A stretch of 64,000 nt of DNA from Iris pallida. Taxonomy: Eukaryota > Streptophyta > Magnoliopsida > Asparagales > Iridaceae. The notes beneath the pieces were generated by a model. The model saw only the letters and a list, made by a program, of their open reading frames with translations. It was not told the DNA's origin and ran no database searches. The DNA is taken from contig JANAVB010023996.1 in NCBI GenBank assembly GCA_029216955.1, forward strand, positions 10,977,919-11,041,918, given 5' to 3'. Below are positions 1 to 12,399 of this stretch, piece by piece. How positions within the stretch are numbered: the stretch's first letter is position 1; each line of letters starts with the position of its first letter. A program made the translations under genes and the position numbers.

Positions 1-480
1 TATATCCAGGTCGCTAACACAGTATACGTTACAATTTGTCACCATGGCGACATATATTTGCGACGTAACCACGTCGCTACTATTTTAGGGGACATCGACG
101 TTTGCCAACGAGGCATTGCTAATTAGCGGTATTTATATTCGTTGATAATTGTTGCTGATATTTCAGCAGTTAGCGACAGAATTTGCGACATTTAGTGTCA
201 TATTTACAGACGTTTTGGGTTTGCTACGTCATGATATTAGCAACTTCCGGCGAATGTCAACGACGTCTGAGATATAGGTTAGCGATGTTAGGATACATGA
301 TTAGCGACGTTAGTAGACTTTTTTGCTGACATGACGAGTTTGCCTTGTTAGGAATTTAGCGACACATAGTGACTGTCTGCGACGTTTGCTTTTTAGGTTA
401 GCGACGTCCTGGTTCACGTTAGCGACGTATAAATGTGTCGCTGGTCGTCGCTAAACGTCGCCATGCGTCGCTAAATTTCA
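1..480. repeat. Left subterminal repeat array of CACTA element F
   Basis: The stretch is packed with the motif AGCGACGT and its reverse complement ACGTCGCT at irregular spacing. It ends abruptly in an A-rich run at about 480. The same motif occurs at 15761-16045, 46660-47141 and 49205-49498, always next to a CACTA-type end. In this superfamily subterminal repeats bind the TnpA-type protein. The terminal inverted repeat itself is not in the window. Confidence 0.75.
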
Positions 481-899
481 AAAAAAATAAAAAAAATTGG
501 ATTATGTTTGCTTTTCCATCCAGAATCTACCTGTATTTTAAAAGATAGTTTATAAATAATAGGCTCGGAGCAACCCTCCGTAGAATTCCATGGGTTTATC
601 AACCCCTTCGGTGGAAAACTTAATACCAGTAAACCAATATAGAGACAAATGATAAGAAAACACTACCAATAATCAAACAAATAGAATCAAACAACAAAAA
701 AGATATGAAATAGCCGGGTGGAAACAAATTCACTACCAAACGGCTATAAAAAGAGTTTGTTCAATAATATTTCAACACGGTCAATATAACACAAACTGTC
801 ACTAAATAAATAAAATAAATACGTAATGATCCAATAATGGGTCAGCAAACAACAACACAACTCATGAAAATAAGTCCAATAAAGGATTATGTCTGGTCA
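481..899. other. AT-rich 3' flank of F's TnpA-like gene
   Basis: No gene is recognisable. The sequence is AT-rich and lies between the subterminal repeats and the end of the minus-strand TnpA-like coding remnant, so it is probably that gene's 3' untranslated region. Confidence 0.4.
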
Positions 900-1935
900 G
901 GAGGAGGAGGAGGTAGTACCTATATCTGAGACAACATGAACCTATACTGCATCGGTGTCAGCGTCACCGGTGACGACTCATCAATAGGAGAAGGAGGAGG
1001 CAGCGGAACTGATACAATTGGTGTGGATGCCGACGTATGACCAGGAAGCGTCTGCTCTATGGCTAGCAGTCTAGAGTTGGTGAAATCCATAACAGCCGTC
1101 AGCTTCGAAAGCTGATCGTCCATGGCCAATGGCGACCCTTGTACCACCTAAATGACACGATCCGTCCTCTCCTACACCGCCTGAATGACATGATCCGTCC
1201 TCTCGGTCGTCTCCCTAATGATGTGCTTGAGCATAACAAATCGTATGGGAGCGCCGCATCGTCTTTTTACGGCTGAGACTGGGGCTGCTCTGTAATCCTC
1301 CGCAACAACTCATCGCGCAACTCAGTTACCTGGCGACGTAGTTCCTCTACTCAGGCCGACTCCTGTGAGGGCTAGAGGGAATGCATACTGCCAGAGGGGG
1401 CCCTGGATGATTGTGACACCACAAAAGCGACGTAGGATCTCGTACCGTAGAACATACCCCTCTGAAGACCATAAACGATGGCCATCCATAGCTCGTCCAA
1501 CGACCGAGACGGAGGGGGCTGCGAGAAAGTACCAGCCCCTTCCTCTATAGGTGCACTTTCACGCTCTAGCCTAAGATACTCATCATAGAAAAGTACGTAT
1601 CGCGATAAGCATAATATTTACTACCAACATAGTTGTTCTCCATCTATGGATATATATTGCATATTTTTTAAGTTATACTAAAGTTAGTGATACATAAGGT
1701 AATACTTACATATCTCTGCGTTCCCTATCATCAATAAGCTTTCCATTCTTTCGATGGGTGGCCGGGAAGACGGTCACTATGTTAACGTCCTCACCCCTCA
1801 TTATCTGTTATAATAATTTATTTGTTATTGAAATTAAACATTTTATTCCTACTTTTATTAAAATAATATATTACAGTAAAATATATACCAGGTGACAAAA
1901 ATATTCCGTCATGGGAATGGACCACCATACAGGCA
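900..1935 (-). pseudogene. TnpA-like (plant transposase_24-type) C-terminal remnant
   Basis: Read on the minus strand, the segment encodes fragments that include ELWMAIVYGLQRGMFYGTRS at about 1490-1430, followed by a heptad-like helix (LRRQVTELRDELLRRITEQ) near 1340-1280 and a Pro/Ser-rich tail ending near 920. This resembles the C-terminal half of the second protein of plant CACTA elements, which binds subterminal repeats and has a coiled coil. In-frame stops occur at several points. A likely intron lies at about 1600-1880. The gene is cut at about 1935 by retrotransposon D and resumes upstream at 11267-12299. The family call rests on pattern and position. Confidence 0.5.
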
Positions 1936-4041
1936 CTCGCGTTCGGTGAGCACTGATCTCTCCTCTCTCTGGATCTCTCTCACTCTTCTCGAGCTCTCTC
2001 TATTAACTCATTCTCTCTCTCCCATTCTTTCCCTCTGTTCAAGAATAGAGTAAATACTTTACTATACTGCTGACAGCAGAATGGGAAAGGGTTCGGTCCA
2101 AGCCCATTGGGCCGAGGTCGATTCTAATATATATGTTTCATTTATGATGGGCTCAAGGCCCAGCGATTTTAATAAATAGTTATTTTGGAATTATAGGAAA
2201 GTTGGGCTTTGGGTTTTTCTTATAGGAATATTTGACTGTATTATAGTTATGTACCTAGGTTATTGAGCATGATTATAAGTAAATAGTATACATGGTGTTA
2301 AGCCACAAAATATCATGTTTTTGGCCTCATTCTTTTAGTTTAAATTTTGATCAAATATTGGACTTGGGCCCGAGCCCATTAGAGAGTTTTATTTTTCCAT
2401 TTATTTCTGGATTTTGATAATTGGGTTATAATATGGATAAGAATAAATAGTTTGTCGGATAAATTAATTATTGGGTGCATTAAAGTAATTATTTTGGGCC
2501 AAATATAGGCTTAAAGCCACTAAATAAGTATTTAGTAGAGATTTAGCTATTTAATAAAATTGGGCTTTAATGCTATAGTCTTCCATATAAAAGTTTATTC
2601 CAGGGACTCGTGTTATATTGAGATCATGTTAATAATCATTTCGGGATAACTATTTTGGGATTTTAAAAGATTTGTAGATAAACATATTTTAATGGGTTTG
2701 ATATAACCAAAGTATTTTTTAAATGGATTTTTAAGTGTACTTTAAAAGCCTACTAACTAAGTATATTTTTAAATATCTCTTATGCTTTCTAATTGGTTTT
2801 GTATGAATACTTGTAATAATAGAGTTCATATATAAGCATATTTTGGGTTTATATATATAAAGTTTATATTGAAGTACATTTTGAGTTTATTCATAAAAAA
2901 CATTTGTAAGTACATATGTGGGCTTTTAAACCAATATAAACTATCTTGGGCCTTTATGTTTAATGATTTTTCTTAATTATAAAATATAGTTTGATAACTT
3001 TAGAGACCATTGACTCTGGCACGCTTTTCTGTACAAAGCGGGTCCAGCGACAGACATCGTTTTGATCCGAAATTACCGTTTTGTCCCTGTGTCCAGAATT
3101 GGACTTAAGGACAGGCAATTCTAGCTAATTTGACTATTCTAAAAATGTTGGTAATGTTTATTTCAGCATCCGGAGATGTTGCATGTGTTGACTTTAGTGA
3201 CTCATCTGAGTGGTTTTACTATCGGTTTTACCAGTTAAGGACCTCAGGCAAGTGCACTTTCTGATTGCTTTCGATTCATAGTAGTCTTTCTATTTCATGT
3301 TTATGCATATGTTATCTTGCTTTTTGACACATTGTTACACGGATTAGTATCATGGATATCTACATACATTATTTTTTGATTGTCATATTTTCGTGTTTTG
3401 TGACTTGTTCGAGTCCATGAGTAGTAGTCGGGAGGAGAAATATCTTAGTAGACATGTGGACTATCCAGAACTATCCCCCGTATCTTTCGTGGAGAATAGT
3501 AGCTACACACGACACGTGCAGGGTGCCGGATTTACCCTCTAGCCGTTCACATGTCAAAACTGATATTTCAAATCACATAGATAGTTGTATTTTATTGTTT
3601 TTCTTGTCTTCTTCACCACTTGCTATGTCATCAGTTACTTTTTAGTTTTTATCTCTCATATGTTATTTTTATTTCTTATGAATTCTATTATGTTTTCGTA
3701 TTGCCGTCGGTTTGTCTGCTTATTCTATTCCTGACTGGAAACCAACATTTTTCAGGTTAGCTATGGCTTCTCTTAGCATTGGCAGATACGGGTGTACTTG
3801 CAGGCCAAAATTAGACTTTAGATAGATGTTGTAACCATTTCAAATATGTGTAAGAATTTTGTATTTTTGTTCAAATATAAATATTGTAAATGTTGTAAAT
3901 AAATTTAGAAATGTGAATGAGCAATAAAGTTATTTTGTGATTTTGAGCATCTTGGTCTTGACAGCGTTCTACCGCCGACTCTGCGGCGTAGGCTGGCTTG
4001 GACACGTCTCGTATCTGAAAAAGCGGGTGCGGGTCGTAACA
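1936..4041 (+). repeat. D 5' LTR, 5'-truncated
   Basis: This segment aligns with about 8990-11149 of the complete LTR over its whole length, with scattered substitutions and without the long (TA)n run of the other copy. The match starts near CTCGC-GTTC at about 1936, so roughly 2 kb of U3 and leader is missing. The last bases are GTAACA. It contains a CAG|GCAAGT donor at 3247/3248 and a TTTTTCAG acceptor ending at 3755, the GC-AG intron signature also seen in A, B and C. A hairpin of CTAC(C)GCCG type sits at 3969-3991. Confidence 0.8.
3248..3755 (+). other. GC-AG intron-like segment in D 5' LTR
   Basis: It begins at CTCAG|GCAAGTGC and ends in CATTTTTCAG|G. A 71-nt exon-like piece lies before it, opened by GTTTATTTCAG (ending at 3176). 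The second D LTR keeps the same donor at 10356/10357. The downstream frame contains ...RYGCTCRPKLDFR and a stop. Confidence 0.45.
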
Positions 4042-4049
4042 AGTTTTTG

Positions 4050-4067
4050 TGGTGGCCTATGCAGGTC
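4050..4067 (+). promoter_or_regulatory. Primer binding site of D (tRNA-Ile type, one mismatch)
   Basis: The sequence TGGTGGCCTATGCAGGTC starts 8 nt after the LTR end. It differs at one base from the site in A, B and C, which is complementary to the last 18 nt of plant tRNA-Ile(AAU). A hairpin follows: GTAGTAC at 4096-4102 pairs with GTACTAC at 4113-4119, and GCAGG at 4061-4065 can pair with CCTGC at 4126-4130. Confidence 0.75.
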
Positions 4068-6921
4068 AGTTTTCACAAAATTGTGCGAACTCGTGGTAGT
4101 ACTATATTAGTCGTACTACTGCAAGCCTGCGACTAGAAAATGCTCATTCACAACTAGGAGTAAGATATTTTTTTGAGAATGGTTAGGACTAGGAGTCCCT
4201 AGTTTAATTTGACAGTTGGATAGTTAAAATTGCTACATAGGCCTCATCGAATTCTAAACCCTATTAGATGATTTTTATAGAATGATGCACTATTGTATTC
4301 TGATTCGGTAGTATTTCTAAAGTGAGTAGATTCGTAACACCTCTTTCCGAAAGTTTAGAAAATAGCCTTTTATTTATTTGTTTGAATTAAAATATGATTT
4401 TTAGAATTTTATAAATATTTGGCACCGAGGGTGTGGTTAAGTGCTTTGACTAGTGTTCTATCCATGGTAGAGAAGGATGAGTCATAGGTGTGTACTTATT
4501 AGAAAAACCAGGCCAAATCGTGGCATAACCCTAGAAATAATTTAATTACTTATTATTAAGATTATTGGCTTTTAGAAGACCTGGTTGTTTCAAACTAGCC
4601 CGAACCCAACCCAAGTCCTGGTGGTCATATAGTGCGACCAACGTCGTCTATGTAGAGGTATAGATGTGTATATATATTGGTAGTCCATTTCTAGTATTGT
4701 GAATAATTTCTATAAATTATATATTGAATATAATATATATATATTATTTCTATTTAAATTTATATTTTACTTGGAAATAGGATAACCTTCTCTTAGAATG
4801 ATATTTTGAGATTTTTGGGATTTACTTAGGCTATACATATATACTTGTGTATAAATATATTCGTAATAGGTAGACATAGTGCTTTATGCATATTTTTCCC
4901 TCGATCTTGAATATTAGAGAAATATAAATTTAAGTTTATATTTCTTTTGCCTTTCGTCATTTTTTCCCTAATCATGATCATTTGTACAACTTTATCTTAT
5001 GTCTTTTCTAAACATCGCCATATCATAAGTTCGTATCTCTTATACTCTTTTCCTTGGACCTAAGAAATTATTTTTAAAATAACTTCTCACTAAATTGTCT
5101 ATTAATCTCGAGTTAAGTTTTTGGATTCAAAAGCTTCCTCTAAATCATTGAATATTGAATATCCGTGAAATGAGGATTATAAGATTTTACTCATTTTGAC
5201 TTCGATCATTATCCTTTCTAACCAATTGTTTCTCCTTTTAAGAAGCTGATCTTATAGTTAAAGAACAAATACTTGCATTTTTTCTATCTTTATCAACTTG
5301 TATGATATTTAAACTCCTTTGATATTCTTGGGAATATAGTTAGAATAATTTTGATGACTTACGAAGATAAGACAGCAGCACACTGTCGTCACTTATTTGA
5401 ATTATCGAGACTGCAGGTTCACTACAGCCAGCAGCGCATTGGCGTGACATGACCCCTAGGTTGAAATAAATTCAAGTAAGTGTGGGTAATCAAACATTAT
5501 TAAAATTATGTCTTGGTCGTCTTATTTCATCCTTGAGTTGGTAAGTCAAGATTAGATAGAGTTGATAGGGTATTCGTTATCGCAACATAGCTTGAGTTGT
5601 AGAACCAAGGGTTTAATGCAGCTAGCTATACACTGGCGAGGCATAAATTCTCGGTAAAAAAAACTAGGATTATGTTTACGAGTTTCGAATACCATAGAGA
5701 CTACGTCTTATTGGCATATAACTATTAAGTTTCTAAATTGATTTGTGCCTTTTTCCTAGTTACCAACTTCTCGATAAACTGGTTGCTCTTTTCCTCCATA
5801 TCTTCCTCTTTTCGAATCGTCATCTTTTAAACCTAATTTGATTTCCTTCTACTAGATTCATAATCACCCCTAGATTACGATTCTATGATCATGCCTACAC
5901 AATCGATCGTGTTAGGACGGTTTCGATTTGGACCATCCTTTACGACCTTTCGATCACGACTAGACTATTCGAATCTATTTCAATCGTGCCAATTCGTATG
6001 TTATCCTAGAATTCGATTCTATAATCATGCCTAAATAATTTTGATTAACTATTTGTTCGTACCATAATTATTTCAATCGATCTTAAACAATTTTTGTTCA
6101 TGACTAAATCATAATCGTGCCTATATTTCAACTTAAATTATAACTAAGTTTTATTTTTCCAATCCAACTATGATCATGACTATTTTGATAATGTTCATGC
6201 TCGTGCCAATTTTCTCAGAAGTTTGATTACGCTTGGATGACTTGTGTAATTAACCTTAATCACGACTACATCTTAGCTACATCATAATGACTTTAACCAT
6301 GCCTAGACTTCGTCAGAAGTTGATTGTTGACCAATGCTTATTCCAACAGTAGTTAATCGTGCCTAACAATTTTTCTAGTTTAGCGAATCATCTTTCAATT
6401 ATATCCTTGACCATGGTGACTAGACCCTTTGACTATACTCGTGCCACGTGTTATCTTTTCTTAAAGTTTAATTATATTCACGATCCAACCCATTTTGATC
6501 AATGATTGCATCATTTCTTATATCATTAATCATGACTAATCGTGCCATTCAAAATCTTGAGAATAATATTTCTAAGGTGGTTAGAGGCTCCTATTGATGA
6601 ATTGTCCTTGAGGTCATTATTAGCTTGTGTCGAATTTTTGAGAACACTTAGAACCTTTTATGAATCAAGACCACAAGACTCTAACATCAAATCCTATCTA
6701 TTTATTTATTATTATTGTTATTACTATTTTTCCACTCCCATCATTCCTTTGATCAATATTTCTTATTACGATAGTTTTCGTTACCCTTGATCTTATCTTA
6801 TTAACCAATACCAATTTTATTTAAAATTTTGTTACTACAATTCCATTCGAACCTATCGAGCCTATCTATCCTAGACATGCCTTAAATTCGAGGACAAATT
6901 TATTTCTAAGGTGGGTAGATT
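4068..6921 (+). other. Decayed internal region of D with an LTR-start-like junction
   Basis: No gag-pol can be read. At 4307-4333 the sequence TATTTCTAAAGTGAGTAGAT is followed by CGTAACACCTCTTTCCGAA, which resembles the polypurine tract and LTR start at 6900-6940 (TGTAACTCCTCTTCCCGAA). A diverged second LTR start may therefore lie at 4333. From 5870 to 6540 the sequence is AT-rich with recurrent 'ATCGTGCCTA' and 'GATCATG' words of unknown meaning. Just before 6922 lies TTCGAGGACAAATTT, a degraded form of the pre-polypurine inverted repeat of the other elements. An 82-codon frame at 6542-6790 is not recognisable. Confidence 0.45.
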
Positions 6922-7920
6922 TGTAACTCCTCTTCCCGAATTTTTGAAAATTTAATTATTTTAGTTTAATTAAATATTTTTCTAGTTATGAAATAAAAGT
7001 TTAATTTTTAAATTTTGTTATAAATATTTGGAGTAGGAAAGAGAATTACCAAAATGTATTTCAAATGAGTTATTACAAAAATATACTTTTAATTATAGGA
7101 TAATTATTATTAATCAAATATCGTTGAATTTGTAAAATGTATTTGAATTGCTTTACAATTCTCATTGTGATTAATTACTATTATGATTACTCGTTAGATA
7201 AAGGCTACTAAATTTATTTTAGGTATATGAATATATTTGTATAATGTGGTTTTAATTTACTATTCCAAGCAAGTTGGATTAGATTACGTATTTATTAGAT
7301 AATATAAAAACTATGATTTAAATTATATTTTAATGATCTTTTAATTGATATAGATATGTGTACATATGATTCAAAAAGTACGTAATATTATCAGGCAGTT
7401 ATTTAAAATTAGCATTGATTTTATTTAGCTAATGGATATTAAACTAGATTGATTTAAATAATGATTATTGAATCTATTTATATATATATATTAAAAACTA
7501 AATGAATTCTCTTTGGATTTTTATAAGACAAATACATAAGTAATTTATTCGTAAATACTTAAGGAGGAGTGTTGCTAAATTATTTTATTATAATTTTTGG
7601 ATTTATGGCAATTAATTTATATTATTTAAAAGGTATTGAATATAAATTGAACTAGAAGAATGACTAGTTATTTGAATTAAGGTTTGCCAAATCAATTTTT
7701 AAAATAAGAATTAGATTATACGATTATGTCTAAATTATTTTGATAATATTTAATATTATCTTAAATATTCATGGTGATTAGATATTGACCTAAGATTTAA
7801 TTTATATAGTTTTGAAAATCTATTGGAGTAATTTTATACATAGGAGAGATTATGTTAAAATATCTTTTAAAATCCTAGTCTAATCCTTGTGAATATTTAG
7901 CTCTAGCCATAAGCATGGTC

Positions 7921-7928
7921 TATATAAA
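7921..7928 (+). promoter_or_regulatory. TATA box of D LTR
   Basis: TATATAAA lies in an otherwise unstructured AT-rich U3, directly upstream of the switch to the GC-rich leader at about 7950, where transcription of the LTR would be expected to start. Confidence 0.5.
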
Positions 7929-9887
7929 CCTCTTTAGGATTTTTCTTGCCCAAGCCATTGCTCAAGCAAATCGTACACTGTTCCATCACTGCCACCAAGC
8001 TCGCCTTCTCCTCTCTCGATCACCTATCGACATCACAGCTAGTACACAAGTTCGTGTCCATCACCACCATTACCGTTTCCCCGTGTCCGGATCGTGCGTC
8101 CGTGTCCTCATCCATCCCTTTTGCGTCCAGCAATACATCCACAAAGCCCTTTTCCGTGTCCGACATCGGACACATCCCAATACAACCCAAAAACTAGAAA
8201 ATAAAACAAAAACCCAATGACCTTACCATAGCCGCGGTAGAGCCGATGACCTCCCGAGCACTGCCGTCACCGAGCTGCCGACGTCGTAGCCAAGTTAGCC
8301 GCGTCTCCCCGTACCACCTTCACAGTCCTTGACGATCGCTGCTCCTTGGTCCGGTGTCGCCAGTGCAGAGTCCCAACGCGCCGTCGATGTCGAGTCCCAG
8401 CACGCCGCTATTGCTCAGATCTGGCCGTGCCACCCTTTGTTAATATCCAGCGCTCAGATCCCAATGCCGCCGGTGCCTCTCTGGCAGACATAGGCTATGC
8501 TGACCGGTGGACTCCCACTCTCCGTGTGCATGTACCCTCCGTAGCCGTGAGCATCCTCTCCGTGCTACGTCGCCGGTATCTCATACGACCCGTAGCGTCG
8601 TGCTGCCGCTCCAGCGAGCACCGTACCCCACCGAGCCGTGCCTGTGCCGCCAGCGCCACGACCACAGCCTAGATCCACCCGCCGACCAGATCCATCGTCG
8701 TGGCCCCGTCTTTCCGGTGCCATGAACCACGATGCTATCGAGTTTCCTCAGCGCCGACTTCTCCAACCATGGGCGACCTCCTCGCCGGTGCGAGCCCTCT
8801 CTGTCCCGATCTTTCTACCTCCCGAGCCGCCATGGTGCCATCACCAGCGACCGCCTGGCCACGACGAACATAGGCATCCGCCCCGAATCTGCGCCAATGA
8901 GTCGAGACCGTGCCGTCCCTTGGCCTCCGACTGGACTGCCGTGCTCGTCTCCGGCAGGCGCGCCGAGCTATCGCCTCCAGCGATCTCGCAGTTCAGTGAG
9001 CACTGATCTCTCCTCTCTCTGGATCTCTCTCACTCTTCCCGAGCTCTCTCCATTAACTCATTCTCTTTCTCTTCCATTCTTTCCCTCTGTTCAAGAACAG
9101 AGCAAATACTTTACTATACTGCTGACAGCAAAATGGGAAAGGGTTCGGTCCAAGCCCAATGCGCTGAGGTCGATTCTAATAGATATGTTTCATTTATGAT
9201 GGGCTCAAGGCCCAGCGGTTTTAATAAATGGTTATTTGGGAATTATAGGATAGTTGGGCTTTGGGTTTTTCTTATAGGAATTTTTGACTGTATTATAATT
9301 ATGTACCTAGGTTATTTGAGCATGATTATAAGTAAATAGTATACATGGTGTTAAGCCACAAAATATCATGTTTTGGGCCTCATTCTTTTAGTTTAAATTT
9401 GATCAAATATTGGACTTGGGCCCGAGCCCATTAAAGAATTTTACTTTTCCATTTATTTCTGGATTTTGATAATTTTGTTATAATATGGATAAAAATAAAT
9501 ATTTTGTCGAATAAATTAATTATTGGGTGAATTAGAGTTATTATTTTGGGCCAAATATAGGCTTAAAGCCACTAAATAAGTATTTAGTAAAGATTTAGCT
9601 ATTTAATAAATTTGGGCTTTAATGCTAAAGTCTTGTATATAAAAGTTTATTCCAGGGACTCATGATATATTGAGATCATGTTAATAATCATTTTAGGATA
9701 ACTGTTTCGGGGTTTTAAAAGATTTGTAGATAAACATATTTTAATGGGTTTTATATAACCATAGTATTTTCTCTAAATGGATTTTTAAGTATCCTTTAAA
9801 AGCCTATATTTTTAAATATCTCTTATGCTTTCTATTTGGTTTTGTATGAATACTTGTAATAATAGAGTTTATATATAAGCATATTTT

Positions 9888-9892
<5 letters not shown>

Positions 9893-9952
<60 letters not shown>
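9893..9952. repeat. (TA)n microsatellite in D 3' LTR
   Basis: About 30 uninterrupted TA units. The 5' LTR has only a few at the matching place (about 2851-2860), so the run expanded after insertion. Confidence 0.9.
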
Positions 9953-9956
<4 letters not shown>

Positions 9957-11176
9957 TATATAAATATAAAGTTTATATAGAAGTATATTTTGAGTTTATT
10001 CATAAAAACATTTGTAAGTACTTATGTGGGCTTTTAAACCAATATAAACTATCTTGGGCCTTTATGTTTAATGATTTTTCTTAATTATAAAATATAGTTT
10101 GATGAATTTAGAGACCATTGACTCTGGCACGCTTTTCGGTGCAAAGTGGGTCCAACGACGGACATCGTTTTGACCCAAAATTACCGTTTTGCCCCTGTGT
10201 CCAGAATTGGACTTAAGGACAGGCAATTCTAGCTAATTTGACTATTCTAAAAATGTTGGTAATGTTTATTTCAGCATCCGGAGATGTTTGCATGTGTTGA
10301 CTTTAGTGACTCATCTGAGTGGTTGTACTATCGGTTTCACCAGCTAAGGATCTCAGGCAAGTGCACTTTCTGATTGCTTTCGATTCATAATAGTCTTTCC
10401 ATTTCATGTTTATGCATATGTTATCTTGCTTGTTGACACATTGTTACACGGATTAGTGTCATGGATATCTATATACATTATTTCTTGATTGTCATGTTTT
10501 CGTGTTTTGTGACTTATTCGAGTCCATGAGCAGTAGTCGTGAGGAGAAATATCTTAGTAGACATGTGGACTACCCAGAACTATCCCCCGTATTTTTCATG
10601 GAGAATAGCAGCTGCACACGACTCGTGCAGGGTACCGAATTTACCTCATAGCCATTCACATGTCGAAACTGATATTTCAAATCACATAGATAGTTGTATT
10701 TTATTGTTTTCCTTATCTTCTTTACCACTTGCGAAGTCATCAGTTACTTTCTAGTTTTCATCTCTTATATGTTATTTTTATGTCTTGTTAATTCTATTGC
10801 ATTTTTGCACTGCCATCGGTTGTGTGCTTGTTTCATTCCTGACTGGAAACCAATATTTTTCAGGTTAGCTGTGGCTTCTCTTAGCATTAGGAGATACGGG
10901 TGTACTTGCAGGCCAAAACTAGACTTTAGATAGAAGTTGTAGCCATTTCAAATATGTGTAAGAATTTTGTATTTTCTTTCAAATATAAATATTGTAAATA
11001 TTGTAAATAAATTTAGAAATATGAATGAGCAATAAAGTTATTTTGTGATTTTGAGCATCTTGGCCGTGACAGCGTTCTACCGTCGACTCTGCGGCGTAGG
11101 CTGGCTTGGACACGTCTCGTATCCGAAAAAGTAGGTACGGGTCGTGACAATATCTGCGCAACGATAATTATATTCA

Positions 11177-11180
<4 letters not shown>

Positions 11181-11246
<66 letters not shown>
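11181..11246. repeat. (TA)n microsatellite in element F
   Basis: About 33 TA units just to the right of retrotransposon D, in what is probably an intron of F's TnpA-like gene. Confidence 0.9.
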
Positions 11247-11249
<3 letters not shown>

Positions 11250-11266
11250 TAATGTTAGATTTTTAA

Positions 11267-11644
11267 CTACTTTGTAGGCCCGTTAGACGAAATCTCCATC
11301 ATCATCTCGTCCGAAGGGGCGCATAGGGGATCACTCGGGTCATATGGAGATGGAGTAGGTGCGACCTCCTCCACCCGCTCCTCCGTATCTATAGTGCCGT
11401 CAGCATTCGGAACATTGGACGAGGTAGTCTTAGGCCTGGAACTGCCCGTCCCAGTAGTACTGCCACATACCATTGACACAATCGAAGATGTGACTGGTCG
11501 GTACACTGGAGTACTAGGAGACGAGGGTCCGAAACTATCATCCGATAATGGAGTAGCACTCCGTCTACTAGTGGAACCGCTACCAGCACGGGATGCTCCT
11601 TTATCGGTGGAACCTCTACCGACACGGGATGCTCCGAGCTGCAA
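11267..11644 (-). pseudogene. TnpA-like gene, middle exon of element F
   Basis: A minus-strand frame of 125 codons. It is rich in Ser, Gly and Thr at its start (repeats of GASR/GSTS) and acidic at its end (DTEERVEEV...DPSDPLCAPSDE). It lies between the MAPMTR exon (12030-12299) and the transposase_24-like remnant (900-1935), all in the same orientation, so the three are probably exons of one gene split by retrotransposon D. The domain was not recognised; the low-complexity composition suits the linker of a TnpA-like protein. Confidence 0.4.
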
Positions 11645-12029
11645 TCCTCTTCATCCTGCCATACCTGATAAAAATAGATATATACAAAAAATGTAATACA
11701 TATTCCAAATCAAATATGTATTCATTTAACATATCACAGTTTGTAAAAAATAAACCCGGAGCAACCCTCCATTAAATTTCTAGATAATAGCCAAGTCTAG
11801 ATAATAGCATCCAGAAACATCAAAGTCTAGATAATAAAAATAAAGTAATCCAGAAACATTCAAGTCTAGATAATGACCAAGTCTAGAAAATAATAAGAAA
11901 CATCTAGAGTTGTACAAACCATCCAAGTCTAATCTAGAAATAAGTCTATCAGAGACAAATTCGGTCAAAAGTCATATCATATATATAACTCTACCCTCCA
12001 TACTAGGGCAGATACCAGTCCCTCAGCCA

Positions 12030-12299
12030 CTACGCATAAGAAGGGTCCAGGTGATCAAGATCAGCTATAGTAGCTGGGTGACTAGAGCTCCCGGTGCCAC
12101 TGCCTTCTGGTGCCACTTCCTCATTCACAACGATCTCGGCTTTTGGAATCACTTCCTCCTTAATAGTAGGAGATAGCACTTCTTCCTTAACCTTGATCTC
12201 TGGTTTAGGTATCACCTCCTCAGCAGCATGAGATACCACTTCCTCCTCAGCAGCCATCTGTGCTTCTCTCAAGCGACATGCTCGGGTCATGGGTGCCAT
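12030..12299 (-). CDS. TnpA-like gene, first exon of element F (MAPMTR protein)
   Basis: An 89-codon frame starting MAPMTRACRLREAQ, followed by alternating acidic and KEEV/PKAEI repeats and a Gly/Ser-rich end. A paralogue with the same start (MAPMTRGAARCLRE) and the same VKEEV and ETGSS elements is encoded on the plus strand of element E at 42110-42382. Two related CACTA elements therefore carry this gene, and the N-terminus is the most conserved part. It lies directly downstream of the transposase gene, the usual place of the second CACTA gene. Its function is unknown; a role in DNA binding or transposition is inferred only from position. Confidence 0.5.
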   Translation of the reverse strand: MAPMTRACRLREAQMAAEEEVVSHAAEEVIPKPEIKVKEEVLSPTIKEEVIPKAEIVVNEEVAPEGSGTGSSSHPATIADLDHLDPSYA

Positions 12300-12399
12300 A
12301 TGGTAAGATTGATAGAAACATAGAGATTAATTAGGGGTTAAATAAAATGATAGTACATTTCACAAGTCTAAATAGATGTTACATGGAGATTAATTAGTG

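Larger units (their letters stand above)
1936..11149 (+). mobile_element. Damaged long-LTR Ty3/Gypsy retrotransposon D
   Basis: Two copies of a long LTR in direct orientation (1936-4041, truncated at its 5' side, and 6922-11149, complete) flank about 2.9 kb with no readable gag-pol. A tRNA-Ile-type primer site follows the left copy, and a polypurine-like tract precedes the right copy. The LTR begins TGTAAC and ends GTGACA. The element lies inside the TnpA-like gene of CACTA element F. No target site duplication can be tested because the 5' end of the left LTR is gone. Confidence 0.75.
6922..11149 (+). repeat. D 3' LTR, complete (about 4.2 kb)
   Basis: The LTR runs from TGTAACTCC to GGGTCGTGACA. 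It contains a TATA box at 7921, a GC-rich leader at about 7950-9000 and an AT-rich middle with a long (TA)n run. The GC-type donor is at 10356/10357 and the pyrimidine-CAG acceptor at about 10863. Near its end lies the GACAGCGTTCTACCG hairpin region, which is also found in B's LTR. Frames of 70-155 codons in the GC-rich leader overlap in several phases and look like composition effects. Confidence 0.8.

Noticed and set aside
6542..6790. 82-codon plus-strand frame in the D internal region
   Set aside because: AT-rich, no recognisable domain and no similarity to gag or pol seen; kept only as part of the decayed region.
8346..9199. Several overlapping 70-155 codon frames in the D LTR
   Set aside because: Frames overlap in different phases on both strands of a GC-rich leader; no domain, and the truncated LTR lacks them.
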